NCBI RefSeq assembly: GCF_918797505.1
Contig: NC_092794.1
Span: 32,478,122 to 32,542,121, forward strand
DNA: 64,000 nt
Direction of reading: 5' to 3'
Source: Bemisia tabaci
Taxonomy: Eukaryota; Arthropoda; Insecta; Hemiptera; Aleyrodidae
This document shows, in pieces, positions 23,598-37,700 of the stretch (position 1 is the stretch's first letter; each line of letters opens with the position of its first letter). The notes beneath the pieces are model-generated. The model was not told the DNA's origin. It did not search any database and worked only from the letters and a program-made list of their open reading frames with translations. The position numbers were made by a program, and so were the translations under genes.

Positions 23598-24618
23598 CGA
23601 GGGGCGTTCAATAAGTAAGTATCCCCCCCTCTCTAAAATCGATAGGAATGGACCAATTTTAAAAAAAACTTGGGCTCAAAATCTTCCTTAGGATATACTG
23701 ATTGTGAGTTCAACAAAACAAATGGCAACAAAATCGGACCATGTGCGGCCGAACGCGAGCCGTTTGAACGCGCCGAGGTGCACGCCGCTCCCGCCGAATC
23801 CGCGGAGATTTGAAGTCCGCAACAAGAGAAGAGCTTCTCTGCCAACGCTTCAGTCGTTCATCACTGACGAAAAATCAAAGAAGTTTTTGAAGAATAAGGT
23901 GCTTACCTCACCTCTCCACATAACCAGCTCGATCCAAGCAGGCCTGAGACTGATTGTGAGACTAAGAGAACAGCTTTTGGACACCGCGCCTGTAGAAGTC
24001 TTTCAATTGGCTGGGGATGAAAGTGTTGACGGCTTGTTTGACCTCTTCCACTGATTCAAAATGAGTTCCCTTGAGTTCAGATTATAGAAAGGGGAATAAA
24101 TGGTGGTCTTTTTTGCCATTTATTACCGTATCTAGTATCTGAACGCGGGGGAGTTCATTTTGAATCAGTGGAAGAGGTCAAACAAGCCATCAACACTTTC
24201 ATCCCCAGCCAGTTGAAAATCTTCAACAGGCGCGGCATCCAAAAGCTGTTCTCTTAGTCTCACAATCAGTCTCAGGCCTGCTTGGATCGAGCTGGTTATG
24301 TGGAGAGGTGAGGTAAGCACCTTATTCTACAAAAAATTCTTTGATTTTTCGTCAGTGATGAACGACTGAAGCGTTGGCAGAGAAGCTCTTCTCTTGTTGC
24401 GGACTTCAAATCTCCGCGGATTCGGAGGGAGCGGCGTGCACCTCGGCGCGTTCAAACGGCTCGCGTTCGGCCGCACATGGTCCGATTTTGTTGCCATTTG
24501 TTTTGTTGAACTCACAATCAGTATATCCTAAGGAAGATTTTGAGCCCAAGTTTTTTAAAATTGGTCCATTCCTATCGATTTTTGAGAGGGGGGATACTTA
24601 CGTATTGAACGCCCCTCG
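23598..24618. mobile_element. Mariner-type foldback with about 480-bp arms, TSD TA
   Basis: The left end CGAGGGGCGTTCAATAAGTA (preceded by TA at 596-597 of this kilobase) and its complement at the right end (followed by TA at 24619-24620) resemble mariner TIRs. Positions pair as p and 48219-p. The inner arm, read toward its end, encodes SVEEVKQAVNTFIPSQLK followed by a GVQKL-like stretch, matching the C-terminal region of mariner transposases. The element thus carries an inverted duplication of a mariner 3' end and cannot encode a whole transposase. Confidence 0.82.
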
Positions 24619-25593
24619 TACCTAAAAAAGGTTCTCCGTAAAAACAGCGGATGTGGTCATTTTTTAAAATCACTGTATCTCACTAACATTTCTCTCTAAC
24701 TTAAAATTCTAAAGCTCATTTTTTTGGAGGAAGATTCTTCATAAAAGAAATTCCTTGGCCCCACCCAATTTGCTGCATGGACATCAAAATGCACAGCTTT
24801 GAAAACTTTAAACAAAATTTTCTGAAAACTTAAAAAGGGAATATTTTTACATATAATGCTTCATATGTTAGTTACTTCATATGAAAATTGAGCATTTTGA
24901 TGAATATGTATTATCTTTATTTTTTTTATGGGTAGGATTCGCATCAAAAAATCCGTTCCTAGAAAAATGCGATAAATGGAACAATTTATTCAGAAATTAT
25001 TGTTAGAGGCAGACAACTGCAGAGGTCTCAAACGACAATGTTTTACTGGCGATCTATAAAACATAGTATTTGATGATTTTCATGACAATATTTATAGTTT
25101 TGAACAGAAATATTGCAAATACAGAGGTAACTTAGATACAGTGAAGAACAAAACGCAAAAAGGCATTTTTACTTGCAAGGAAATTTTGCTCAACTTTTAT
25201 CGACTCACCCGTATGAAAACTTTTCCTTTAATACATAGGAAAAATACCAATTTAAGGCAAAGAGGAGAGAGCAAGGTGTGAACATAACTCGGACAATTGT
25301 TAAAATTAATTCCACTATTCTCACTAAAACCTAGCAACAAAAGAAGTGTGATGCTATAAAGCCTAACAAAATTCTTTGGTTGAACAAAACTACAAGAGAA
25401 AAGGGACATTAGAGTAAGTAAGAGAGACCCAAATTAGATCCTGGATTTTTTTTGAATTTTGAGACTGTTAAAACGAAGTCATGGTCTTCATCATTAAAAG
25501 CACACTGTTTAAAACTGAAAGATTTTTCAATTATACAATGGAAATGGACATACTCTCAGAATAAGGTCTATTTCGTCGTTGTGATGATGATCA
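24619..25593. other. 3' flank of the WDTC1-like gene
   Basis: No ORF is supported. On the minus strand, downstream of the stop codon at 25594, candidate polyadenylation hexamers are ATTAAA at 25232-25227 and AATAAA at 24990-24985. The 3' UTR probably lies here. Confidence 0.4.
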
Positions 25594-25788
25594 TTAACTT
25601 GGTCGACAAGTATGAGTGTGATTATCTCTATCTGTCATCCTTATGCGGACAACGTTCTCTTCTTGTTCTACGGAGCGGATTCCCCAGTTCATGAGTACAA
25701 TGTCAAAAGGGTCGGTTTTCATTCTGCGTTGATTTTTATGAGCTGCCTTTTCAAAATCAGTTTCTTCTCTGGAATCCACCTTCCCATC
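25594..25788 (-). CDS. WDTC1: WDTC1 terminal exon with stop (195 bp)
   Basis: The acceptor TTGCCTTCTAG precedes GAT at 25788, and the TAA stop is at 25596-25594. It encodes NQRRMKTDPFDIVLMNWGIR and ends CRPS, matching the end of vertebrate WDTC1 (NQRRM..DP...ML.N.G.R and CRPS) from memory. The first two-thirds is acidic/basic linker. Confidence 0.93.
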   Translation of the reverse strand, partial: DGKVDSREETDFEKAAHKNQRRMKTDPFDIVLMNWGIRSVEQEENVVRIRMTDRDNHTHTCRPS

Positions 25789-28700
25789 CTAGAAGGCAAG
25801 GTTTTAAATTTTAAACAATTCCTCACGAAGTATACAGTCCTTTGGAATTAGAGGAAAACAAATCAAGAATACAAAGGTTGGAATAAACATTTAGCAGGAG
25901 TTACTTCAAAAATATTGGGTGAATTAAGAAACCATTAATATTTCAGTTCATATGTGAAGGCTAGATGTTTTTTCTAGACTTCTAAAATTAGTGTTCGCAG
26001 TGAATGATTAGAGAGGAGTATTCTTTCCACTCAAGAATTATAGGTATAAATTTGGCAACCTTTTTTTATTGATCAAATTGAGATTTTTTAAAAAAGGTCA
26101 ACTGTCTTGAGCAAATATACAGGGTGTTAGAAAAATCCCCTCCTTCCTCTAACTTTTTACCCAGTAGAGGTGGAGATTTAAAACTTGGAGAACGTTACTA
26201 GGTCACAGAGAAATACTTTTTGAACCCCCTAAAATTTTCAGGGGGGCTCCCTTGGGGGAGGGGGGACCCCAACTTTTTATTTTTTAAATGGGAAGACTCC
26301 TCTTGTAATACCTCGTTCAAAAGGGCATAAAAAAGAAAACTTTACGTTTTAACCCGAAGTCGATATCTCAAACCGTTTCAAAATGGCAGCTGGTTAAAGT
26401 TCAAAATGGCCGAAAATCGGCACGTAGGTTTTTTGTTGCATCGGTACGTGAGTAAATAAAGGACCCCGCACACTCCTTGTGGGAAAACGCACCACGATCG
26501 ATTTTTAATTTTTTTATTGCATTCAATTCATCTCAAAATGCTGATCAAAAGTCATCATTGTGCCAACTTTCTACGATGCACCGTTTTTGCACAATATGCC
26601 CGGAACGCATCAATTATTTGGCGACAAAGAGTTAGAAAGGTTCCTCACTCTTATCTCGGATTCTGCACGCCTTTTTGCTTGACCATCCAAATCAGATTCG
26701 TGAGGAGCATAAGAACAGGGAAGTCGGAGAAAAACAGTGACCGTCAAACGGACAAGAGTGGGAGGGAGATAGCCCCAGAGTAGGCAGGAATAGATAAAAA
26801 GACAGACACTCGTTACGTTTTTCCTCATTCACAGCAGACCTATTCTCGAATCCCTTGTTCTTTTTGACTCTTTTTCGCCGAATAATTGAAGCGTTCCGGG
26901 CGTATTGTGCGAAAAACGGTGCATCATTAGAAGTTGGCACAATGATCCCTTTTGATCGGCATCTTGCGATGAATTGAATGCAGTAAAAACATAAAAATCG
27001 ATCGTGGTGCACTTTCCCAGGAGGAGTGTACTTATTTCATGCATCTAGGCAAACATTCATTTTTGTTTCATAGTCAATATGAGTTGATGCAAATTTATGT
27101 TTTAATGATCACAAAGGAAGGTAACTCCCCTGGCCCCAGAACTGTTAGGTAGACGGAAAACTACGCAGTAAAATGGGGGTTTTCTCCAAGTAGTTCATTT
27201 ATGGGTGTTTCACCACCCCCTCCCCTTGAGAATGATTTCTGTGGGGTTGAAATGTGCAGAGAGACGTTAGCTGTTTATTTAAGACCTTGATATGATACAC
27301 TGTAAACAGAATTTTCAAGCAAAGGCATAATATGCGTGTAAATTGTTTGCTTGGAAATGCACTGAGAGATCAACTTTTGGGCACCAGAAAAATAATATCT
27401 GTTAATCTTTTGCAACTATCGACATGAGATTCGAAGGGTACCTTATGCAGGGTATGAGTTAATTATCTTTATCGCGAAAATCCGAGCAAACAGCTTATAC
27501 ACGTATAAGCTGTATGGTCGGAAAGATCCTCAGTTATTGTGCTTGTGCTTTCATAAATTTTCTTACTATTCTTTTAAATATTTAGTTAAATCTTACATTT
27601 TTTCAAAATTAATAGAATTGTAAAAATTGGTACTATGAGGTACAAAAATGAGCATATTTAACGCAAAATTTTTCTAGAGCAGTATTTCTACCAAATGAAA
27701 GAGGAAGAAAGGTGTTATCAGGGTTGCTATAATTTCATAATCAAATTCCTTGAATTTTTCCGAATTTTTTTGCTTATCCCTGACCTTCAACAACAAAATT
27801 TCCACCAATTTTTTTTCTTCCTTTTCTTTAATACGCTGTATTTTGCTGAACTTTGGGCAAAATTTCTTGGTTTAGAGACCAAATTATGGAAAAAGGCATT
27901 TAGTAGCTACTTAAAAGATGACCAGAAAGGATAAACAGTTTGAGGACCAGTGAAATATTTTAGTGATAAGTAGGTGTGTCAGAAATTTCCCAACTTTTCC
28001 CGCGAATCCCCTGACTTCCAGTCGTCGCAAATTCCCCAACTTTCCTGGTTTTCCAAACTACCGGCAACCTTGGTTACACAATTTCTAGAATTAGAATGAT
28101 AGAAAAAAGAACTGTACTACATTAACTTAAAAAACAAACTAGAAAAGTTTTGTGAAAAAGATAATATTAAACCACAGATGGAAGCTTTTAAGCATTAACT
28201 AAGAAAATGAAGGTGAAAAGGTATAAAAAAAATGCTTACCTCCGGTTGAGGAGACCACAGACGTACTACAGGTTCAATACCACTAGTTGCCAGAAGACAA
28301 AGAAAAGGATGCGGTTGTAAACAGTTTACTATCGACGAGTCGCCTTTCAGAATTTTGACATTGTTTTCTGTTTGGCGATCCCAAACATAAAGTGCTCCGT
28401 CATCAGAGCCCGCCACTATATATTGACCATCACTGAAAAAGCCAAAAAGTGACTTAAGCATCATTTTTAGAAATTAAAAGAGAAGGAAAAAGTGCATTCA
28501 GTAAAGGAATGGCCCGGAGATCTATTTCTGCCCTCTCTTTCTATGTATTTTATCATTTGTGTCATGAAATATGGCAACAACTGATAAGTGTTGAACGACC
28601 TTTCTATGTTTAATGTTTACTCTTCAATATTGACGAATGCACCTCGCCTGCGAGCGTTGACCGAGGACAATTACCTGTATATAAGTATCTGTTCTGTGAA

Positions 28701-31700
28701 TAAAGTTTGTTAGTATGAAAAGCCGATTTTACTGGCGTTATTCTGTGTGTGCCGTCCTTTTCCCCCCTTCTCCCGCCCATACATCTTGACAGGTTATGGA
28801 GCCCAGTCACTACAGCAGTCACTACAGTCATCGTGAGTAAGTAACTCTGCAAATAGCTGGTATCTTTGTCTTTGTTCAAGTTTGCACCGAACCGAAATTA
28901 CAAGTCACTTATCCAATGGGCTGGTTCGACTCGTCTAGTAAAGAATCCAAGGAGAACGTCAACACTCAGACTCAAACCGTGGAGCAGGAGGTTGCAGTGG
29001 ACTATCACAACTACATCTTGTACGGACTGATCATCGCACTAGTACTGGCTTATATTTTGGTTTGGTGGTGCAAATTGAACTATAGGACTCAGAGAAGGCT
29101 ACGAGCAGAGGTACAAGAACTCAAAAAGGTTACATCCACAACTCCAGGACAGCGTCTCTGAGGCAGCAGGCATCCAGAGGGAGCTTTGGGCGGTTCTAGC
29201 AGGTGGACATCTGACGTGAGGTCCAGGAGCAGAGAACGGGCGCCAAACTCAGGATAGCAGCCAAGATGGAGAACGCATTCATAAAAATCGAGAAACTTCG
29301 GGGTGAAGACAACTTTCAAATATGGAAGTTTCAGGTGACGATCTTGCTTAAGGATAAGGAAGCCTTCAGCATTGTGGAAGGGAGGCAAGCGAGATCATCA
29401 ACGAATGCAGAGGAGGCGCACCAATGGGATCTTAAGGACGTGCAGGCACAGAAGATACTCGTCCAAACTGTGGAGACGGGAATCTTGACGCACATCATGA
29501 CAGCGACAACGAGTTTCCAGATGTGGACAAAGTTGCTTGAGCTTTACGAGAGAAATACGGCACAGAGGAGATGCAACCTACTTCAGGAGTTTTATGGGTT
29601 CAGGATGACGAAAGGAAGTAAACTGGTGGATCAAATCGGAAAACTGCAGAACTTGGCGTATCAACTGGCTCAGACAGAATGCAGGATTAGCGACGACATG
29701 TTGATCTCCAAAGTGCTCGTATCTCTCCCGGAAAGTTTCAGGTACTTTGCCACGTCTTGGGAATCAACAGAAGCGAGGGAGAAGACTCTTCAGAATTTGG
29801 TGGCGAGACTCGCGGCAGAAGAATCACGAGGTGGCGTGAGGACTTCGGGCACAAAGGACGAATCTGGAACAACGGCGTTTCAGGCGACAAGGAAGGGAAA
29901 GTGTCACAACTGCGGCATCCCTGGACATTGGAAACGAGAATGTAAGAAACCACCTAAGCAGCAGAACAACAACAACAGCGGCCACAACAATGGAAGGAGT
30001 GGACCAAACAAAGGAAAAGGCGACAAGAAGAATTCAGATCAAAAATCAGGCTACCATGCAGACAAGGACGCAGCTGGCAGCATTTGCTTTCTAACAGAAA
30101 ACGCAGTGAGCGAAAATAAAAATTGCATTGAATTCTATGTCGATTCTGGTTGTTCTGATCATCTAGTGTTTCAAAAGGATTTATTTAGTGAACTAACATT
30201 ACTAAAGGAACCTATACATATTGCCATAGCAAAAGAAAATGAGTTCATTGAGGCTGTTGGTATCGGAAATATAAATGTTATGAGTGAAGTAGGGAATAAA
30301 AAAATCGATTGCTGCATAAAAAACGTTCTGCTAGTCCCAAAACTAAGGAAAAATCTCCTATCCGTAAGAAAACTGAACTTGGCGAATATAAAAGTAATTT
30401 TTGAAAATGAGGAAGTAACTCTATCCTGTGAAAATGAGATAATTGGTGTGGGATATGTGAAAAATCTTTATAAAATTCATTTCGAGGTTGTTATGAATCA
30501 AGCTCTGGTCGTAGAAGTTGACAATGAATTAGCTATGAAATGGCATAAAAGACTTGGCCATATCAGCAACACATACTTCGAGAAGCTGATTCATAACAAT
30601 CTGGTCAGTGGCTTGGAAAAGGTCCGAGTCAGCAAGGTCGCATTCTGTGAATCTTGCATAGCTAGTAAACAAACGAGATCAGTTTTCAAAACACGGAGTA
30701 AGAGTACACGAGTTTTACAAATAGTACACTCTGATGTAGGGGGGCCAATATCACCTCAGGGCATGAACGGCGAAAAATATTTCGTGATTTTTGTTGATGA
30801 TTACTCGAATTTTGTTTGGGTATATGTAATCAAAAACAAGAGCGAAGTATTTGGTTGCTTCAAAGAATTCTCACAAATGGCTCAGGCCAAGTTTGAAAAG
30901 AAAATTTCTGTGCTCAGGTGTGATAACGGCCGAGAATATATTTCAAATGAATTTAAAATTTATTGTAAAGAAAACGGGACTACGGTCGATTATGCTATTC
31001 CGTATTCACAAGAACAAAATGGTAAAGCAGAGCGTTTTATGCGAACAATTGTAGAGAAAGCTAGGGCAATGTTGATTGATTCTAATATGCCCAAGAAATT
31101 TTGGCCAGCAGCAGTTTTAAGTTCAGCTTATTTAATAAATAGAAGTCCGACGGTAAACTTCAATGACATGACACCTGCGGAAGTATGGTATGGTAAAAAA
31201 CCTGACGTAAGCAATCTGAGAATTTTCGGTTCGATTGCATACCGCCATATTCCGAAGGAGTTGCGTAAGAAGTTAGACTCGAAGACCGAGAAATGCATTA
31301 TGATAGGGTATTGCAACAATGGGTATAGACTATGGAGTCCAGAAAAAGGAAAAGTGGTTGTTTCAAGAGATGTAATTTTCAATGAAAATGAGTTGTATTT
31401 TGGGAATCATGCTGTTTTACCGGACTTTGAAGAACATTTCCAGTTAAAAGAAAAAGATAATAAAGAGAATACATTTACTAAAGAAAATGAGATCAGTGAA
31501 ACTGAAAGTGATTCTTCAAGTGAATCAAGTGAGGAAAGTGATTCTCAATTCAATAGCTCAAAAGAAGAACCTGATTCCGATTTCGAAACTCCCGAAAAAG
31601 AGATAAACCCAGGGGTTTTACCCAAACGTGAGGTAAAATTACCAGCACATCTTAAAGATTTTGTACTCTATTCTGCATACAATGCCATTGCTTTAGTCGA

Positions 31701-34700
31701 TGATATTCCAAGAAATTTTTCTGAGTTGGATTCTAGAGAGGACAAGAAAGAATGGTATCAGGCAGTGAATCGGGAGTTAGAATCAATTAACAAAAAGAAA
31801 GTATGGACTGAGGTGCCAAAACCCAGTAATGCCGAGATCATTGATACAAAATGGGTCTTTACATACAAACCTCATGCAGATGAAAAATACAAAAGTCGTT
31901 TAGCAGTAGCTCGGGATTTTGCTCAGAAAGACAGTTTTTGCTATGAAGAAATATATTCTCCTGTTGCTAGAATGGCTACCATTCGAACCCTTTTAGCCGT
32001 AGGAAACCAGTATGGTTATGAATTTGCTCAATTAGATGTAAAAACTGCCTTCCTGAACGGAAAATTGAATGAAAATGTGTACGTTTATCTCCCTAAAGGT
32101 GTAAAATGTAAGAGTGGATTTGTATTAAAATTGAATAAGGCATTATATGGGCTAAGGCAATCAGCAAAGGTCTGGAATTCAGAGTTCAATGAGTTTTTAA
32201 TGAAACTGGGTTTTATCCAATCTGAAAACGATTTCTGTTTATACACAAAAGAATGTGGGGAAGGATTAATTTTTATTTTGATTTTTGTTGATGACATAAT
32301 TATAAGTGCTTCTCGTCATGAACTAATTGAAAGATATAAATCTGAGCTAATCAAGAAATTTGATATTGTAGATTTAGGAACATTGAAACATTTTCTCGGA
32401 TTAGAAATCGAGATTGATCCTGAACAGCAAAAAATCAAATTGAGTCAAAAAGAGTATATCTTAAAGGTGTTGGAAAAATATAATATGTTGGAATGTAAAC
32501 CAATTTCTACTCCAATAGATGCACAATTGAAACTAGATTTATCAGCTCAACCAAAATCCAATGTTATTGTAAAAGAGGTGAGGGAAATGGTAGGATGTAT
32601 TATGTATTTAATGTTGGGAACACGCCCAGATTTAAGTTTTGCCATAAATTATTTCAGTAGATTTCAAGGTAAAGCTACGCATGAACTTTTGATCTATTTA
32701 AAACGAGTTCTGAGATATTTAAATGAAACAATGAACCTGGAATTAATTTATCAAAATCATAGTACAGACCAGGTGCTTGATTGCTTCGTGGACCCTGACT
32801 GGGGGGGAGATATAAGTGACAGAAAATCTGTTTCAGGATACCTATTTCAAGTATTTGGGAACACAGTGTCTTGGAGTACGAGAAAACAAAATTGTGTTGC
32901 CCTATCGAGTACTGAGGCTGAATTAATATCCCTTTGCAGTTCGATCCAGGAAGGGATTTGGTTGGAAAAACTGTTGGCAGATTTTCAAATCAGAGTCAAC
33001 TCAGTCAGAGTGCATGAAGACAATCAAGGGTGTATAAATATTATTAAGAACCCTTCAAATAATAAACGAGTCAAACATATGGACATAAAATATAACTATA
33101 TTTCAGATTTATGGAAGAAAGGAAGAATTTCTCTTGAGTACGTTGAGAGTAAAAAACAGTTAGCTGATATTTTAACCAAAGGCCTACCCAGGGTACATTT
33201 TTGTTTTTTGAGAGAGAAACTAGGCTTAGTATAATCAAAGCGTAAACATTAAGTGGGGGTGTCATGAAATATGGCAACAACTGATAAGTGTTGAACGACC
33301 TTTCTATGTTTAATGTTTACTCTTCAATATTGACGAATGCACCTCGCCTGCGAGCGTTGACCGAGGACAATTACCTGTATATAAGTATCTGTTTTGTGAA
33401 TAAAGTTTGTTAGTATGAAAAGCCGATTTTACTGGCGTTATTCTGTGTGTGCCGTCCTTTTCCCCCCTTCTCCCGCCCATACATCTTGACAATTTGTAAG
33501 AGGTTTGGTGAAAAATCTCAATAAGGTTAATGTGCTTGACCAAAAACATAAACCAACAACTGGATTTGCTTCCTGATTTATGGCTGTGCCAACAGTTTAT
33601 GCAGAGAATGCATGTTTGACAAGCTGACAACCTGACACTTTCAATCATACGAGTAGGTATACTGGATGTCTTTTTGTTTGAAGTCACCTAAATTTCTAGG
33701 GAGCAATTTGAGATAACTCCATGAGACTCGCACCCATGCGACTAAAAAAAAAATCGCGACTATTTAGGTGGAATCTCAGCCCCCTGGAAATGAGAATCCT
33801 CATCTTTTGACACCTTTGAAAAACAAGATGGAAGGAAACATTTATAGCCCAAATTTCAGATCATTAGACTTGGGCCAATTCTGTCATCACTTACTTTCAA
33901 AAATTGTGTTACTGATTTTGCATAATTGAGGTTTTAGTTCAATGATGTGAAAAAAGATCAATGGATATTAAAAGTCACCAATTCTCAGCTCAATTTTTAC
34001 CTGCCAAAAAAGTTAGCTTCTTTGATATCTGTTGCTGTGTTGCAATGACCCAGGTATCTTTTCTCGTAGTCAAAGGCTTTTTGTCGCCATTCCCATTCTT
34101 GCTGAGAGCAAAGGCCGTACCAGTTTGGAACTTTGTTGTTTTTGTTAGGGTCATCTACAATAAAAAACAGGAGAAAAGAAAAAAGAACAGTGTCAGTCTT
34201 CCAGGATCTCAATGAAGTGTGTGATAAAATTAAGACAATGAACTTCCAGCAGAATTTTACATTTGAAAGTGATTTAATTTTTTGCTACAGTTAATACTAA
34301 AAAAAAACTGCTTACAGGAATTGCGGTTAAATAGTTACCCTTGCCAGGAACTTGTGGCACAAAACAGTCAATGACATGAATTGATTTAAGTCAATTGCAT
34401 CAATGGGTTAGTTGCGTGACATTTTTCAATTCAATTTTTAAAGTTTGAGGTCTACTGAGAATTAACATATTTTTTAAAAAGTTTTCTGGTCACTGGGACT
34501 TCGAGAAAGAGCTCCCCAAAGTCAAAAGCGATTTGAAACGGGTCTTTTCCCGCGCTTTGGAAATAGGACACCGGGACGTCACATGGTATACACACAGCAG
34601 CCTGATTGTTGAAATTTTGTGTTTGTCAGGTTGATATAGATGACATAGGTTAGAAGGCGGAGCGTGATTGGTCGGCTATGTCTTATCGCTGCTTTATCGT

Positions 34701-37700
34701 GCCTTCGTTAGGTGGAATGGACAACATACTGTTGGAAACTTAAGAGGTGCCACTAGCTTGTCCTGAGTTCAACCCGACATGGGCAAAGCAGCGATAAGAC
34801 AGCCGATCAATCACGCTCCGCCTTTTAACCTATGTCATCTACGTCAACCCGACAAACCACACAAAATTTCAACAGTCAGGCTGCAGATTCACCCTGTGTC
34901 AAATACATGTAAATACGGTCGTTTTATAAATTCGCGAAAAAATGATTTTTCTGTCTAGACTTGATTTCTTAGCGTCGCTGAAATGCGCTGATGTGCATTA
35001 AATGGATTCAGAATTTGAATAATTTTAAAACAATTTTGAAGGCTCTCCATCATGATTTCTTGGTGAAAAAGGGAGTTGAAATAGAGCTGTTCGCGTATCT
35101 TCTGCCGCCTCCGCATGCCATGCGGTAAATCGGATTCGGATCAGCCCGGACTGCATTGGCAGTGTCCGTGCGTCGGGGCCAATCAGAGCTCGAGTTGGCA
35201 TCACTTGGAGCGGGTGACCAAAAATCACAACACCATAACATAACCTCGGTGGCTTGTTGTTATCACTTCCCTAATCACAACTTATGCTGTGTTTGAGTCC
35301 GTACCCCCCCCCCCCCCTTGTAACTTTTGAACGGTTAGAGATAGAAAAACGAAACTTTGGGAATGTTTCCATCTTAAAGGGGTCCATCTTCTAAAGGGGT
35401 CAAAATTTTTGTCCCCCCCCTCAGGGGGGAGGCACGGGGGCCCCCAACTTTTTTTTTTCAAATGGTAACCCCTATCTTGTGATACATCATTAGAAAGAAC
35501 ATAAAAAACTTAGAATTTTGGCTTAAATCGAAAATCAATATCTTAATTTTTTACCGAGTTATGATAGGTCAAAGGTCAAATTTGACCTATTTTCAAAAAA
35601 CCATATCTCCGGTTCAAATCATCGTAAAGAAAAAAATAAAACGGAAAAATTTACCAAATTGTAAGCACTTTCAAGTAAAAATCACAGAAATTACTTCAAA
35701 CTAATTTTAAGGGGGGTTTCGGACCCCCAAATACGTCATTTTAAAGGTCATACGATATTCTCGCGAAATGAGCCAATTTCCCCTACTTTTCCTCAACATT
35801 ATCTTAGTAAGTTCAAAATTAGTTCAACATTGCGTTTTCAAGTCCCCAAATTTCGAACAAAGTTTTAAAAAAAATGAAATTTAAATGGTTGAATTGAATC
35901 ACCTTAAATTTCGTTTTTTGAACTTTGCTCGAAATTTGGGGACTTGAAAACGCAATGTTGAACTAATTTTGAACTTACTAAGATAATGTTGAGGAAATGT
36001 AGGGGGAAATTGGCTCATTTCGCGAGAATATCGTATGACCTTTAAAATGACGTATTTGAGGGTCCGAAACCCCCCTTAAAATTAGTTTGAATTAATTTCT
36101 GTGATTTTTACATGAAAGTGCTTACAATTTGGTAAATTTTTCCGTTTTATTTTTTTCTTTACGATGATTTGAACTGGAGATATGATTTTTTGAAAATAGG
36201 TCAAATTTGACCTTTGACCTATCATAACTCGGTAAAAATTAAGATATTGATTTGCGGTTTGCGCCAAAATTCTAAGTTTTTTATGTTCTTTCTAATGATG
36301 TATCACAAGATAGGGGTTATCATTTGAAAAAAAAAAGTTGGGGGCCCCCGTGCCCCCCCCTGAGGGGGGGACAAAAATTTTGACCCCTTTAGAAGATGGA
36401 CCCCTTTAAGATGGAAACATTCCCAAAGTTTCGTTTTTCTATCTCTAACCGTTCAAAAGTTACGAGGGGGGGGGGGTTACAGACTTTTGGGACACCCTGT
36501 ATACATGCCATTCATTTTCTGTCGTATATATTTCACTAAAAACACGACCTGGGGAAAGAGGGCTAAAATTACAAATGAAAAATTCGAGACGTTTCGCCTA
36601 AAATCTCAGGCATTTTCAATCAATAAAATAAAGGTTAAAACATAAAATTACCGTTGTCCCTTAGACCGTAGTAGCGAGGCACTGGCTGGTGATTATGTAA
36701 TCTCGGAACCGGTAAACAGACTAAGAGATAAATGGAAGGATCTCTCTTCATGCACACACTAGTTGGACCTCTGTGGCTGGAAAAACTGATGGTAGGCAAC
36801 ACCAAGTTTTTCAACATCAGTTCGGTAGTTACTAGTTGTACCTCTGTTTTTAATCATTTCAAATAAAGTTCTGGCGTTGTCATTGGATTCACTACCCAAA
36901 ACTTTGGTGTTTGCACAATCAAAAGCATGACCATTGTTATTTTCATGCTGATGAAGCGCCATAACCTCTTTTTTTATCATATTTGTGACCATTAAGTCTT
37001 TTGGACAGTTGCTGTTTTGTTTGGCCAATTCAAACAATCTATTCAATAAACGACACAAGAGAGTTGTTAGGTGAGCCTTTTCTATTTTAAAGGGAATCAA
37101 AGGAACGAAAGATTGTTGCAGTTGGTGTTCACTACAGTAAAATTAAATTTCCGCAGCATGGATGAGATGTTCTGAGAGGCAAGCGTACATAAGGTAAACA
37201 TATGACTTTCGATGGATCGATGGCTGGTTTTTTGTGGGAATTTGTACCATCATCGGCCAACTTTACGGTCTAATGACTGCGTCAAAAGTTTTATCAATAA
37301 TTTGAGAGGGATAGCAGTTTTGTAAAAGTAATAATTTCTTTTTTTCACAGCCTCTGATCATAAACTTTTGTCAAGTACCCCAATTCCGCGTCTATGCAAC
37401 CATCTAGTTTTGAGAAAAATGTGGTATTGAATTTGGCACGTCGAGTAGTCGAGATAACTGACAAAAGAGGTTGTTCCAAAAACGCCGATTTTGCCCCCCC
37501 CCTGGATTTGGCCCAAACTTTGCTCAGACGTTGTACTAAGTGTCCCCGATGCTTGGGCAAAATTTCAGCCCCCTCGGATAATTAGGGGGGAGGGGGCAGG
37601 GGGGCAAAGTTGCAATTTTTTTAAAACTTTAAAAATCGATATCTCCCGAACGGTTTGAGTGTAAGTGTTGCGGTTTGCGCTAAAAAACGTCAAAAAATAT

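Larger units (their letters stand above)
28560..33491 (+). mobile_element. Intact copia LTR retrotransposon, TSD ATTTG, antisense in the WDTC1 intron
   Basis: This 4932-bp element has 232-bp LTRs (28560-28791 and 33260-33491) beginning TG and ending CA. ATTTG flanks it at 28555-28559 and 33492-33496. The LTRs differ at one position that I can see (C/T near 28691 against 33391), so the insertion is recent. It has a tRNA primer-binding site, a small upstream ORF, a single uninterrupted gag-pol ORF and a purine tract AAGTGGGGG just before the 3' LTR. All landmarks needed for autonomous movement are present. It lies antisense to the host gene. Confidence 0.97.

Noticed and set aside
23633..24625. 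Cys-rich ORFs in the mariner-type foldback arms
   Set aside because: They are mirrored in both arms with one residue difference and do not match mariner N-terminal domains; only the C-terminal mariner-like stretch in another frame is credible.
26517..27044. Several 70-106-codon ORFs around 26.5-27.0 kb
   Set aside because: They lie in the arms and centre of an inverted repeat, overlap on both strands and carry no conserved motif.
36759..37100. Minus-strand ORF as a WDTC1 exon
   Set aside because: Exons 43195-43032 and 34154-34001 splice directly in matching phase (split Asp codon), and this ORF resembles Penelope-like RT/nuclease sequence instead.
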